DNA of 10,052 nucleotides from Vicinamibacteria bacterium. GTDB taxonomy: Bacteria; Acidobacteriota; Vicinamibacteria; Fen-336; JAGNNV01. Below, in pieces: positions 1-8,000 of the stretch. The first letter of the stretch is position 1; each line of letters starts with the position of its first letter. The position numbers and the translations under genes are program-made. The notes below the pieces were generated by a model. It was not told the DNA's origin. It ran no database searches and saw only the letters and a program-made list of their open reading frames with translations. The stretch spans positions 1 through 10,052 of the forward strand of contig JAENWE010000245.1 of NCBI GenBank assembly GCA_016650185.1. The letters run 5' to 3'.

Positions 1-130
1 AGCTCTGCGTTGCGCAACCTCGCAATATTCCCGATATTCCTTCGGTTCCGCGCCTTGATCTGACGAAAAATCTCTCGCTTGCGACGCGACCGGACTTTCA
101 CCACGGGCTGCTAGAGTCTGATTGAGACGA
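1..130. other. Left-edge segment upstream of tpiA, no gene supported
   Basis: No gene can be supported here. One + strand frame stays open from base 3 to a TGA at 123-125, so the tail of an upstream gene entering from the left is possible. Its third-position GC looks lower than in the neighbouring genes, and the roughly 40 residues resemble nothing I recognise. A perfect 10-base palindrome, GTTGCGCAAC, lies at 9-18; it could be an operator or chance. The rest is probably the tpiA upstream region. Confidence 0.4.
109..117 (+). promoter_or_regulatory. Possible extended -10 element for tpiA
   Basis: TG, one base, then TAGAGT forms an extended -10-like element whose hexamer matches TATAAT at four of six positions. 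It sits 13 bases before the ATG at 131, so a transcript from it would have a very short leader. No good -35 lies at the expected distance. Weak prediction. Confidence 0.25.
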
Positions 131-889
131 ATGCCCCGCCCCTTCATCGTCGGCAACTGGAAGATGCACAAGACGTTGTCGGAAGCGCGCGACCTCGCGA
201 TCACGGTGCGCGACGGCCTCTCCACCTCCAGCGATATCGATGTGGCCTTGGCCCCCCCGTTCACCGTGATCGGCTCGTTGCACGAGGTCTTGAAAGGGTC
301 CTCGGTGAGTCTCGCCGCCCAGACCATGCACGAGGCGGCGAAGGGCGCCTTCACCGGCGAGATTTCTCCCCTGATGCTCAAAGACGTGGGCTGCACCTAC
401 GTCATCCTGGGCCATTCCGAACGCCGCCACATCTTCGGCGAGACCGATCAAGCAGTCATGAAGAAAGCCCGGGCCGCTCTCGATCACGCCCTGATCCCGA
501 TTCTGTGCGTAGGCGAAACGCTTCAGGAACGGGAGACCTCGAGGACCTTCGACGTCGTGGACAGGCAGACCGAACATGCCCTTCGTCACGTGACCCCGGA
601 AGAAGCCTCGCGCTCCGTCCTGGCCTACGAACCGGTCTGGGCCATCGGCACGGGCCGGACCGCATCTCCGGAGCAGGCGCAGGAAGTGCACACCTTCCTG
701 CGAAAGGCGGTGGCCCGGTCTCACGGGGACAGTGTGGCTCGAGTTATCCGGATCCTCTACGGGGGCAGTGTCAAACCGGACAATGCCGCGAGTCTTATCG
801 CGGAGCCGGACGTGGACGGAGCCCTCGTCGGCGGCGCCTGCCTCGATGCGCCGTCCTTCCTGGCCATTGTCGCGGCATGCAGACCTTAG
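131..889 (+). CDS. tpiA: Triosephosphate isomerase
   Basis: This cytoplasmic glycolysis/gluconeogenesis enzyme interconverts dihydroxyacetone phosphate and glyceraldehyde 3-phosphate. From the ATG at 131 the product is 252 residues, the normal length for one TIM barrel. All hallmarks are visible: the GNWKMHK segment with substrate-binding Asn9 and Lys11, the KGAFTGEIS segment (about 71-79), the electrophile His95 in GHSERR, the catalytic base Glu167 in YEPVWAIGTG leading into flexible loop 6, and the GGSVKPDN phosphate loop (211-218). An in-frame TTG at 122 would add only three residues. ATG 131 is preferred because the protein then begins just before the conserved IVGNWKM strand. The ribosome site is weak (GAG at 124-126). 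secG follows after 133 bases in the same direction, a common neighbour. No gap or pgk gene is visible in the 130 bases upstream. Confidence 0.97.
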   Translation: MPRPFIVGNWKMHKTLSEARDLAITVRDGLSTSSDIDVALAPPFTVIGSLHEVLKGSSVSLAAQTMHEAAKGAFTGEISPLMLKDVGCTYVILGHSERRHIFGETDQAVMKKARAALDHALIPILCVGETLQERETSRTFDVVDRQTEHALRHVTPEEASRSVLAYEPVWAIGTGRTASPEQAQEVHTFLRKAVARSHGDSVARVIRILYGGSVKPDNAASLIAEPDVDGALVGGACLDAPSFLAIVAACRP

Positions 890-1022
890 CCCTCGGCTGA
901 GCGCGCCAAGTTCGATATACTCTCCCTCTTTCGACCACTCACGAGGTTCCCCGAAAGGCAATCCTCGTCGAAGCCAGAACGTTTCGAACCGACTGCATCC
1001 GAGGGCTTGAGGCAACAACGCG
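890..1022 (+). promoter_or_regulatory. tpiA-secG intergenic region with a possible secG leader stem
   Basis: The 133-base gap holds a TATACT hexamer at 916-921 that could be a -10 box for secG, but no convincing -35 precedes it. Downstream, ACGAGG (941-946) can pair with CCTCGT (963-968) around a 16-base loop, giving a modest stem in a putative secG leader. GAGG at 1009-1012 is a plausible ribosome site, ten bases before the secG ATG. There is no clear terminator after tpiA, so read-through into secG is likely. Confidence 0.35.
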
Positions 1023-1478
1023 ATGACCGTTCTCTACTACATTGTTCTGATCCTGCACCTGATTGCGTGCTTTTTCCTGATCGCCGTGGTCCTGCTGCAA
1101 CAGGGCAAGGGACAGGATTTGGCCAGCGCCTTCGGCGGCGGCGGGACCCAGGCCGCCTTCGGTCCGCGAGGCTCCGTGACCCTGCTTTCCCGGGTCACCA
1201 CCGGCCTCGCGGTGGTGTTCATGATCACCAGCATCTCTTTGTCCATCCTCAAACAGAAAGAGTCCTCGCTCCTGGACACCATTCCGGCCGCGGCCTCGCC
1301 GACCCCGGCCGCGGCCCCCACCGACATGCTGGGTCTGCCCGCGGTCCCCGTCGCGTCTCCCTCAGCCACCTTGCCCGGCGGGACGGCGTCGCCCGAAGCG
1401 TCGAGTCCCGCCTCTCGGCCTGCCGTCGCACCGGCCGCCACCGGGCAACCAGACACGAGCGCCACGCCGAAGCAGTGA
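1023..1478 (+). CDS. secG: Preprotein translocase subunit SecG with long Ala/Pro/Thr-rich tail
   Basis: SecG is the small accessory subunit of the SecYEG inner-membrane channel and aids SecA-driven export. The 151-residue product has the family layout. The first membrane helix (about 3-25) is followed by the conserved VLLQQGKGQDL segment and the Gly-rich FGGGGTQAAFGPRG stretch (about 37-50) of the cytoplasmic loop. The second helix (about 56-76) ends in SILKQKESS. Beyond residue 77 lies a tail of about 75 residues made mostly of Ala, Pro, Ser and Thr, probably disordered. Total length exceeds the usual 70-120 residues because of this tail, which is of a kind seen in several phyla. The ATG at 1023 puts the first helix at the N-terminus as expected. 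It probably shares transcription with tpiA. Confidence 0.93.
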   Translation: MTVLYYIVLILHLIACFFLIAVVLLQQGKGQDLASAFGGGGTQAAFGPRGSVTLLSRVTTGLAVVFMITSISLSILKQKESSLLDTIPAAASPTPAAAPTDMLGLPAVPVASPSATLPGGTASPEASSPASRPAVAPAATGQPDTSATPKQ

Positions 1479-1554
1479 CGGCAGGGCGACCACCCTCTCA
1501 CCCAACCCTACGAAGACGACGTGGACAGCGGTCCGTCGGATCCGCAAACTCTGA
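1479..1554. other. Convergent gap between secG and the CoA-binding gene
   Basis: The two genes end towards each other across 76 bases. The only structure seen is an imperfect stem at 1528-1545 (GCGG and CC pairing with GG and CCGC, one bulged base, three-base loop). It could act as a short two-way terminator, but no T-tract follows on either strand. No tRNA is present, although a tRNA-Leu follows secG in many bacteria. Confidence 0.3.
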
Positions 1555-1992
1555 TCAACCGCCCGGCGCGAGTCGGGCGTGTTCGACCATAAGACATCGG
1601 TCGTAGATTACGGTTCGGCCCGCGCGCGCCAGATCGGCGATCGCGCCCTCGTGAACGCAGTCCAGTTGAAACCAGACCGGTGCGTCCGGATGCGCCGCCC
1701 TCAGGATGTCGTCCACGACCTCCGGTAGGTCCTCTGACCGCCTGAAGACGTTGATCAGATCGACCGGCGGTTCGGCCTCGCTCACCGTTCGGAACACGCG
1801 GGCGCCCAGGATCCTGTCCTCGCGCGGATAGACCGGAATGATTTCGTAGCCCGCGCGCTGCATGTAGGCGGAGACGCGGTGGGAGTCACGATGAGGCTTG
1901 GGAGAAAGGCCCACCACCGCGATTCGGCGGACTCGTTGAAGCAGGTTCTTGAGCTGCTCATCGCCTGGATTGGCGGGAAGGCTCCGGGTCAT
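1555..1992 (-). CDS. CoA-binding domain protein (YccU/COG1832-like)
   Basis: This is a small cytoplasmic Rossmann-fold protein of 145 residues, the usual size for stand-alone CoA-binding-domain proteins. Family marks are the IAVVGLSPKPHRDS nucleotide loop (about 24-37), a following strand with IIPVYP (51-56), VDLINVFRRSEDLPEVVDDI (77-96), the WFQLDCVHEGA segment (107-117) and the C-terminal DRCLMVEH signature (131-138). The domain is the one found at the N-terminus of ADP-forming succinyl-CoA-synthetase-like enzymes. Biochemical roles of single-domain members are poorly known, so no reaction is assigned. The ATG at 1992 lies 11 bases after the stop of the upstream secretion ATPase, with a G-rich ribosome site in that gap, so the two are almost certainly co-transcribed. 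Confidence 0.85.
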   Translation of the reverse strand: MTRSLPANPGDEQLKNLLQRVRRIAVVGLSPKPHRDSHRVSAYMQRAGYEIIPVYPREDRILGARVFRTVSEAEPPVDLINVFRRSEDLPEVVDDILRAAHPDAPVWFQLDCVHEGAIADLARAGRTVIYDRCLMVEHARLAPGG

Positions 1993-2003
1993 CCTGGATC
2001 CCC

Positions 2004-3590
2004 CTATTCGACGAAAGTCACCTTGTTGATTTCACGAAGGCTGGTGGTGCCATCGAATACTTTGTCGATGGCCCCCTCGCGCAACGTCCGCATGCCAAAC
2101 CCTCGGGCCTTCTTCTTGATCTCCCCCACCGGCCTCCGCTCGAGAATGAGCTGCCGTACGTCATCATGGAGTTCCAGCAACTCACCCACCGCCCGTCGTC
2201 CCATGAAGCCGCTGGCGGCGCAGGCTTCGCAGGAGCCGCGGTCATAGACCACGTGTCCCAGGAATCTGGCCGGATCGATGCCGGCCGCCCGCCACTCGGC
2301 CTCCGAGATCGTCACGACCTGCCGGCACGAGCTGCACAGAACGCGGACCAGACGCTGGGCCAGCACCAGGGTCAGAGCCGAGACAAAGTTGTAGGGGTCG
2401 ACGCCCATGTGCAGAAACCGGCCGATCACGTCGAAAACATTGTTGGCGTGAACGGTGGTAAAAACCAGATGCCCGGTGAGGGCGGCCTGCACGGCGATCT
2501 GAGCGGTCTCCGGGTCACGAACCTCCCCCACCATGATCTTGTCGGGATCGTGACGAAGAATGGACCTCAGGCCGCGCGCGAAACTCAGTCCCTTCTTCTC
2601 GTTGACCGGCACCTGGGTGATGGCGGCAATCTGATACTCGACCGGATCCTCGATGGTGATGATCTTCTCTTCGGAACTCGCGATCTCGTTGAGCGCGGCG
2701 TAGAGAGTGGTCGTCTTCCCGCTGCCGGTGGGGCCGGTGACGAGGATCATTCCGTAGGGCTCGGCCACGTACTTGCGGACCGTGGCCAACTGGGCGTCAT
2801 CGAAGCCCAGCGCCTGCAGTCTCAGTTCCTGAAACTCCTTCGACAAGGATTCCCGATCCAGGATGCGGATGACCACGTCCTCGCCATGAATCGAGGGCAT
2901 GACGGAAACCCGGAAGTCGATGGTGCGCGATGAGACGCGAAGCCGGAACCTGCCATCCTGAGGGATCCGTCGCTCGGCGATGTCCAGTTCCGCCATCACC
3001 TTGATACGCGACACGATGGTCTCCGCATGCCGTTTCTCCACCGGAGAGGTCGCCTCGTACAGGGCGCCGTCGATCCGAAATTTCGCGAGCACCGCGCGAT
3101 CCTTGGATTCGATATGAATATCCGAGGCGCGTCGCTCGATGGCGCCAAGCAACAAGGAATCGACCAGACGGACGATGGGGCTCTCCGAGGCCAGAGTCTC
3201 CAGGTCGACGATCTTTCCATCATCCTCAGAGACGAGTTCGAGACCGGTACCAAGGTCCTCCCGCGCCCGATCGAGCAGTGTCTCTCCACCTCGCTTGCGC
3301 CTCAAACCCTCAGACACATCCTGAGCGGTGGCCACCACCGCATCGATGGGCCGGCCCAGAGCGAACTCGGCTTCCGAGATTCGCTCCAGGGAGAGCGGCG
3401 GAGCGAAGGCGAGGACCAGTCGAGCGCCCGATCGTCCACAAGGGACACAGGAAAACCGAACCAGGGTCTCGATGTTCAGTCCTTCCCATAGGGTCGGGTC
3501 CTGCGTGTCGTGGTCAATGGAGACGAAAGGGAGGCGCAGGGCCTGAGCATGCTGAACAGCGTTGTCTTTGGGTGACTCCAGGGGCGTCAT
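2004..3590 (-). CDS. GspE/PilB-family secretion or pilus assembly ATPase
   Basis: This is a hexameric cytoplasmic motor that powers type II secretion or type IV pilus extension from the inner-membrane face. The 528-residue protein starts with a T2SSE_N-like region (about 20-95). The ATPase core follows, with Walker A GPTGSGKTT (286-294, Lys292), an Asp box ITIEDPVEY (311-319), Walker B around IMVGEVRD (352-359) and a His box TTVHANN (378-384). Four cysteines in two CxxC pairs (419/422 and 454/457) form the zinc-binding module typical of GspE and PilB, and the C-terminus ends in the usual GMRTLREGAIDKV...TTSLREINKVTF pattern. Length and the metal site fit GspE or PilB and argue against the retraction ATPase PilT. 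No other secretin, pseudopilin or platform gene is in the window, so the symbol is left open. The ATG at 3590 has only a weak AGAG ribosome site. A transaldolase gene lies 124 bases upstream. Confidence 0.93.
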   Translation of the reverse strand: MTPLESPKDNAVQHAQALRLPFVSIDHDTQDPTLWEGLNIETLVRFSCVPCGRSGARLVLAFAPPLSLERISEAEFALGRPIDAVVATAQDVSEGLRRKRGGETLLDRAREDLGTGLELVSEDDGKIVDLETLASESPIVRLVDSLLLGAIERRASDIHIESKDRAVLAKFRIDGALYEATSPVEKRHAETIVSRIKVMAELDIAERRIPQDGRFRLRVSSRTIDFRVSVMPSIHGEDVVIRILDRESLSKEFQELRLQALGFDDAQLATVRKYVAEPYGMILVTGPTGSGKTTTLYAALNEIASSEEKIITIEDPVEYQIAAITQVPVNEKKGLSFARGLRSILRHDPDKIMVGEVRDPETAQIAVQAALTGHLVFTTVHANNVFDVIGRFLHMGVDPYNFVSALTLVLAQRLVRVLCSSCRQVVTISEAEWRAAGIDPARFLGHVVYDRGSCEACAASGFMGRRAVGELLELHDDVRQLILERRPVGEIKKKARGFGMRTLREGAIDKVFDGTTSLREINKVTFVE

Positions 3591-3714
3591 GTTCTCTACT
3601 CTAATCGGGCCCTCGCGGTAAGGACGTGCAGTCGATCCGGTGAATGGGCCGCTTCACCGAACGGCCAGGCATCGAGGAGCAGGGAGGCCGGCAATGGGGC
3701 GCCCGAGGTTCAAT
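3591..3714. other. Gap between transaldolase and secretion ATPase genes
   Basis: These 124 bases separate two minus-strand genes. On the minus strand TAGAGT occurs shortly before the ATPase ATG, the same hexamer seen before tpiA, but no matching -35 is evident. No strong terminator stem with a T-tract was found. Whether the ATPase has its own promoter or is read from the transaldolase cannot be decided from the bases. Confidence 0.3.
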
Positions 3715-4782
3715 TCAGCGCGGAGAGAGCATTCGCTCGCGCACCAGCCCCAGCAGATCCTGGAATCCGCCGAGAAACTGGCTCAAGGTATGCACGCTGG
3801 CGCCGAACGACGCGAAGGAGGCGGGCGTGAGGGCGCGCTCTTCGTAGGCCAGTTCGAAGTCTCCGAAGTGGCGCTTCAGCGCGGTCACGATCTGCGGGTT
3901 CACCGGGCGGTCCAGGGTGTCCTCCACTTCGAGATCCGAGGCCTCAAACTGCTTCCACCAGGCGTAGGGGATGGTCTGGATGACCCCGGGGCCGATCAGC
4001 TGGGACCAATGCAAATGGTGGCGATAGGCGGCGGAGAGGAGGGTGGACCGGAAGCCGCGCTGCTTGAAGATCCCATGAGTCCGCTTGAAAACCGCGATGC
4101 CGGCCCATCCCAGGTACCCAGGATCAATGGTGATCCGCTCCCTCACCATCACCCGTTGAAGAAGGTCGTCGAGCCGGCCGACCATCAGGGTCGCGTAGGG
4201 ATGAAGCTGCGTCATATCGGCGCCGCTTTTCTGGGCGCGGTCCAATCCACGCTCGAACGCCTCGGCTACCGCGACCGCCTGAGATACGGTGAAGCTGACC
4301 GTGGCGTTTACATTGATACCGGACGCCACCAATTCTTCGGCGGCCTGAACACCGGCCGCGGTCGAAGGCACCTTGATGGCAATGTTCGGGGCCAGGGCGG
4401 CGAGCGCGCGTCCCTGGTCAACCATACGCGCAGCGTTGGCGTGGAATTTCGGGCTCACCTGCATGGAGAGAAACCCTTGCCTCCCCTTGGTCTGACCATG
4501 GACGGGGGCGAGGATGGCGGCCGCCTGCCTCCCCATCTCCTCGATCAACCGCCAGGCGATTTCATCCTCAGTGGCCGTCTCGTCGGCCCCGATGATCGCG
4601 TCGAGCGCGGGAGTCCAGGCGGCAGGATCCAACTTGATCGCCGAGTGGACGATCACCGGGTTCGACGTGGCCCCGGTTGCTCCATGGTCCACCGCGTCCT
4701 TGAGCTCGTTCAAAGCGCAGGAGTCATTCCAGAACTCGACCCCGCGGAGAATGGTGAGCCGCATCCGGCTGGGTTGGGTCAT
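3715..4782 (-). CDS. Transaldolase-family protein
   Basis: This is probably a class I aldolase of the transaldolase family, which in the pentose phosphate pathway moves a dihydroxyacetone unit between sugar phosphates through a Schiff base. The 355-residue product shows FWNDSCALNEL (17-27, conserved acidic Asp20), GATSNPVIV (37-45, family form TTNP), SMQVSP (106-111), NIAIKVPST (133-141, proposed Schiff-base Lys137), NVNATVSFTVSQ (157-168, family form NVTLIFS) and LMVGRLDD (199-206). The family match is firm. The altered TSNP and NATVSF motifs suggest a divergent branch, so substrate range is uncertain and no tal symbol is given. The start at 4782 has the best ribosome site in the window. The stop lies 124 bases before a secretion ATPase in the same direction. 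No transketolase or other pathway gene is adjacent. Confidence 0.85.
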   Translation of the reverse strand: MTQPSRMRLTILRGVEFWNDSCALNELKDAVDHGATGATSNPVIVHSAIKLDPAAWTPALDAIIGADETATEDEIAWRLIEEMGRQAAAILAPVHGQTKGRQGFLSMQVSPKFHANAARMVDQGRALAALAPNIAIKVPSTAAGVQAAEELVASGINVNATVSFTVSQAVAVAEAFERGLDRAQKSGADMTQLHPYATLMVGRLDDLLQRVMVRERITIDPGYLGWAGIAVFKRTHGIFKQRGFRSTLLSAAYRHHLHWSQLIGPGVIQTIPYAWWKQFEASDLEVEDTLDRPVNPQIVTALKRHFGDFELAYEERALTPASFASFGASVHTLSQFLGGFQDLLGLVRERMLSPR

Positions 4783-4790
4783 GGCGTAAA

Positions 4791-4797
4791 CCTCCTT
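4791..4797 (-). promoter_or_regulatory. Strong Shine-Dalgarno site of the transaldolase gene
   Basis: On the minus strand AAGGAGG lies eight bases before the ATG ending at 4782. It is a near-perfect anti-16S match. It fixes this ATG over the in-frame ATG six codons later and predicts efficient translation. Confidence 0.85.
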
Positions 4798-5055
4798 GGG
4801 CAGTTCGGGCCGCGCTCAGGGTTGAATCATTTCCGTCAGGCGTCGGCGCGCATCCTGAAGTGGATAGTCGATACCGAGCAGAAGACCAAGAGTGGGAGCG
4901 ATAATGGCGACAGGGCAAATCGCCCTTCGTGAATCGAGACGCAATATCGAACCCCGGCCACCCAGACCAAGGGCCCCTGGCTGATGCGTTGGATGGAGGA
5001 CGGTCACGGCGCGCCGCCTACCATGACGGCGCGCCGATATTGTTCCAGACAGCGG
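4798..5055. other. Spacer between TonB receptor stop and transaldolase leader
   Basis: This is the longest gene-free stretch apart from small sites, and it probably carries the receptor terminator and the transaldolase promoter. It contains twin CGGCGCGCCG palindromes (5007-5036), a near-palindrome centred on GGGCCC (4967-4980) and a small stem AGGGC/GCCCT (4912-4926). I could not find a convincing sigma70 promoter for the transaldolase. A minus-strand frame of 63 codons (GTG at 5007, stop at 4816) lies here. It has no clear ribosome site and matches nothing I recognise, so it is not called as a gene. Confidence 0.45.
5007..5036 (-). terminator. Twin 10-bp GC palindromes; likely terminator stem after the receptor gene
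   Basis: CGGCGCGCCG occurs at 5007-5016 and again at 5027-5036, each a perfect palindrome with a ten-base spacer. The two copies can pair into a 10-bp all-GC stem with a ten-base loop, about 20 bases after the receptor stop codon. That position suggests transcription termination or 3' end protection. There is no T-tract, so a classical intrinsic terminator is not proven. Two operator sites exactly 20 bases apart are the main alternative. Confidence 0.45.
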
Positions 5056-8000
5056 CTAAAACGTGAGGCGCAGCGACACCTGCATCAGCCGCGGATCCCC
5101 GCCCAGGGAACTGATCGAACCGAACGTCGCGGCGCTTGAGATGTTGCGCTCCGGCAGGCCAAAGTTGACGCGATTGAAGGCGTTGAAGACGTCCCAGCGC
5201 AGGACCGCGCCGATCCGGGATGAAACCTCGATGCGGCGTTGCAGGCTGAAGTCGACGCTCTTGTAATTCGGCCCTATCAGTCCGTTCCGCTTTTCGTTGC
5301 CGAACGTGCCCGAGGTGACGGCTACGAACGCCGCCTTGTTGAACCACTCGTCCACGGTTTCCGGTCCCTTGGAATCTCCCACCTGATCAGGAAGGCCGGT
5401 GCCGCTCGTTCCCACGTTGTTGCCGCTCTGGTTGACGGTGAAAGGACGCCCACTGCGCGCGGTGAAGATGCCGGACAATGTCCAACCTCCGAAGATCGAC
5501 GCGGCCGCGCCTTCCCGTGCGAACTTCTTCCCCTTGCCGAAAGGCAACTCGACCACGTAGTTGATGGCCAGACGGTGCCTGACGTCGTAGTCGCTCGGGC
5601 CGTACCACGCCGAAATATCCCTCGAGTTCTGCGGGAAGGAGTTCGAACCCTGGGTCGACAGATGTTCGGACGTGTTGTCCTGCGAGTCGGCCAGTGTGTA
5701 GGACACGCCGACGCTGTACCCGTTCGAGAACCGCTTTTCCAGACCCACATCGACGCCCTTGTATTCGGATTCGCCGTCCTGACTCCGATACTCAATGAAA
5801 CCGAAATTTGGGTACGGCAAAGCGCCGAGGGCATTGTTTCCGGCGGCGTTCGGAAGCGGCTGGTTGAGGTTCACCAGTCTTCCCAGATTGGTGCCCTTCG
5901 TGTAGACGCCGTCGACGGTCAAAACGAAGCCAGTGCGCAGTTCACGCTGGAAGCCGATACTTCCCTGGCTCACCGTGGTCTTGGGCGCGTCATTGGAGAC
6001 GGCGCGCAGACGATTGGTGCGTAGTCCGCCCACGGCCGGGTCGAGGTTGGGAGTCACCAGGAAACTGGAGGGAATCCCTTGCTGCAGGAAGAAGACTGGC
6101 GAACCGGAGGTTCTGGTCACCGTTGAGTTGGTGAGTTGGGGCAGGTTCAGGGCCAATTGGTCCTCGCTGCCAATTCGGTCGAAGAGGTTGTAGAAGATGC
6201 CCCAACCTCCGCGCAAGACCGTCTTTTCATTCAGGGTGTAGACCACACCGACCCTCGGCGCGAAGTTGTTCTTATCGGGTTTGACCAGGCCGCGATCCGC
6301 CAGGGATCCGCCCTTGGCGAAGACCAGGCTGCCTCCGCCGGCGGGATCGAAATTCGTCTGAAGGTCGCGCGCCTCGAGCGCCGGCGTGATGAAGTCATAG
6401 CGCAGGCCGAGGTTCAGAGACAGCTTCGAGTTCACCTTCCAATCATCCTGGACATAGAACATCGAAGCCCAGTGGCGTTGCTCCGCCACGAACACATTCG
6501 AAAGCTGGAAGTCGGCCACGTATCCGAGGAGGTAGTCGCCCATCGAATTTCCGGTAAAGCTGTTTCGGAAGCGCATCTGGCCGCGACCGGCGGGGATGTC
6601 GTAATAGTCGTTGCTCATGGGCGCAATGATGTCGACTCCAGCCTTGAGAGCGTGGCTGCCCTTCAGCCAGGAAAGGCTGTCGATGAACTCGAACTGCTTC
6701 GTGTGCTGGAATTTCGGCAGAAAGTCGGGGGAACCAAGCCGGCCAAGGCCCGAGCCGCCAAAAAACCCGTCGACTACAATGCCCGGGAACCCGCCCGCGA
6801 CGACCGGATTGGTGATCGAGTTGGGGATGGTTGCGGCCGGCGGGGGCGCAAGTCCGAAGGCCTGGTGAACCGCGTCGGAATCGGACTTCGACCAGGAGAA
6901 GCGGAACTCATTGACCATGCTGGGCGAGAGGATATGAGTCCAGCCGACGACCAACGCATTGGTCTTGATCTTCTGATTGCCGAAGCCCGAAGTGCCGGTT
7001 CCATCAATGACGCCGCCGAACGCGCCCGGGATCTGCCGATCGCGGTTGGAATAGATGTAGCGCGCGAACACGCTGTTGTTCGAATTGGCTTTGTAGTCGA
7101 GCCGGCCGAGGATTCGATCGGAGTTGTCGAGCAGATCGGCCTGGCGGAAAAAGTTGTTGGCGCCGGGTTGATTGGGTAGAGGAACCAAGGCCATGATCGC
7201 CGCCGCGTACGGATCGATCCGGCTCGCCGGAATCACTCCTCCAGGAAAGGCGACGCCGGTGAGAGGGTCGCGCACCCCTGGCAAAATGCCCGCGCGTTCC
7301 GCCTCCGTGGGGACCCGGGTGATGCGGCTGACGCCGCGCGTGATCCTGGTCCCTTCGTAGTCGACGAAGAAGAAGGCCTTGTCCTTGATGAGCGGACCGC
7401 CCAGGTTTCCGCCGAACTGATTCTGGTCGTTCGCAGGCTTCGGCTGCCCGGCTCGCTTCGAAAAGAAATCGTTGGTATCCATCTTCTCGTTGCGGAAGAA
7501 GTCGTAGACCGTTCCATGGACTTCGTTGGTGCCCGACTTGGTCGAGACGCTGATGGCGGCGCCCGGACTGCGGCCGTATTCCGCCGAATAGGGACTGGTC
7601 ACGACCTTGAACTCCTGGATGGAGTCAACCGAGGGACGCGAGACCTGCGAGGTCAATTCCTGCACGTTGGTCGAGACGCTGTTGTTGTCGACGCCGTCCA
7701 GAAGGAAGTTGTTTTGGAGCGATCGCGCGCCATGGACGTTGACGCCGCCGGTGCGCCCGAACGAGGTGCCGCCTCCCTGCTCGGTAAACCGGTCGCCCTG
7801 AACACCCGGCACCAGGGCGAGGAGATCGTCCCAGTTCCGGATGGCCAGAGGAAGCTTCGCCACGGAGTTCTGGTCAATGACGGAGCCCAGGCTCGCATCT
7901 TCGGTATTGAGGGGGCGCCGCGCGCCTTCAACGACGACGGTCTCGGTCAGGCCTCCCACTCCCAGCGTCAGATCCAGGCGTCCGCGCTGGCCGACGTCGA

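Noticed and set aside
3..125. Tail of an upstream + strand gene ending at 123-125
   Set aside because: It is open but only about 40 codons long, with lower third-position GC than the neighbours and no recognisable similarity. It cannot be supported without sequence to the left.
98..1018. A 306-codon minus-strand frame opposite tpiA
   Set aside because: It is antisense to an unmistakable triosephosphate isomerase, and its composition is typical of a high-GC shadow frame.
1007..1606. A 199-codon + strand frame overlapping secG in another phase
   Set aside because: The secG phase gives clear membrane helices and family motifs. This frame gives an Arg-rich product and runs across into the convergent gene.
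3640..4932. A 430-codon + strand open frame opposite the transaldolase gene, longer than the gene itself
   Set aside because: The minus strand encodes a recognisable transaldolase with conserved motifs and a strong ribosome site. The opposite frame is Arg/Gly/His-rich with no family resemblance, as expected for the antisense of a high-GC gene.
6136..7179. A 347-codon + strand frame inside the TonB receptor gene (likewise 5239-6024, 2166-2933 and 7516-8397)
   Set aside because: All lie antisense to well-supported genes, lack recognisable domains and have biased shadow-frame composition.
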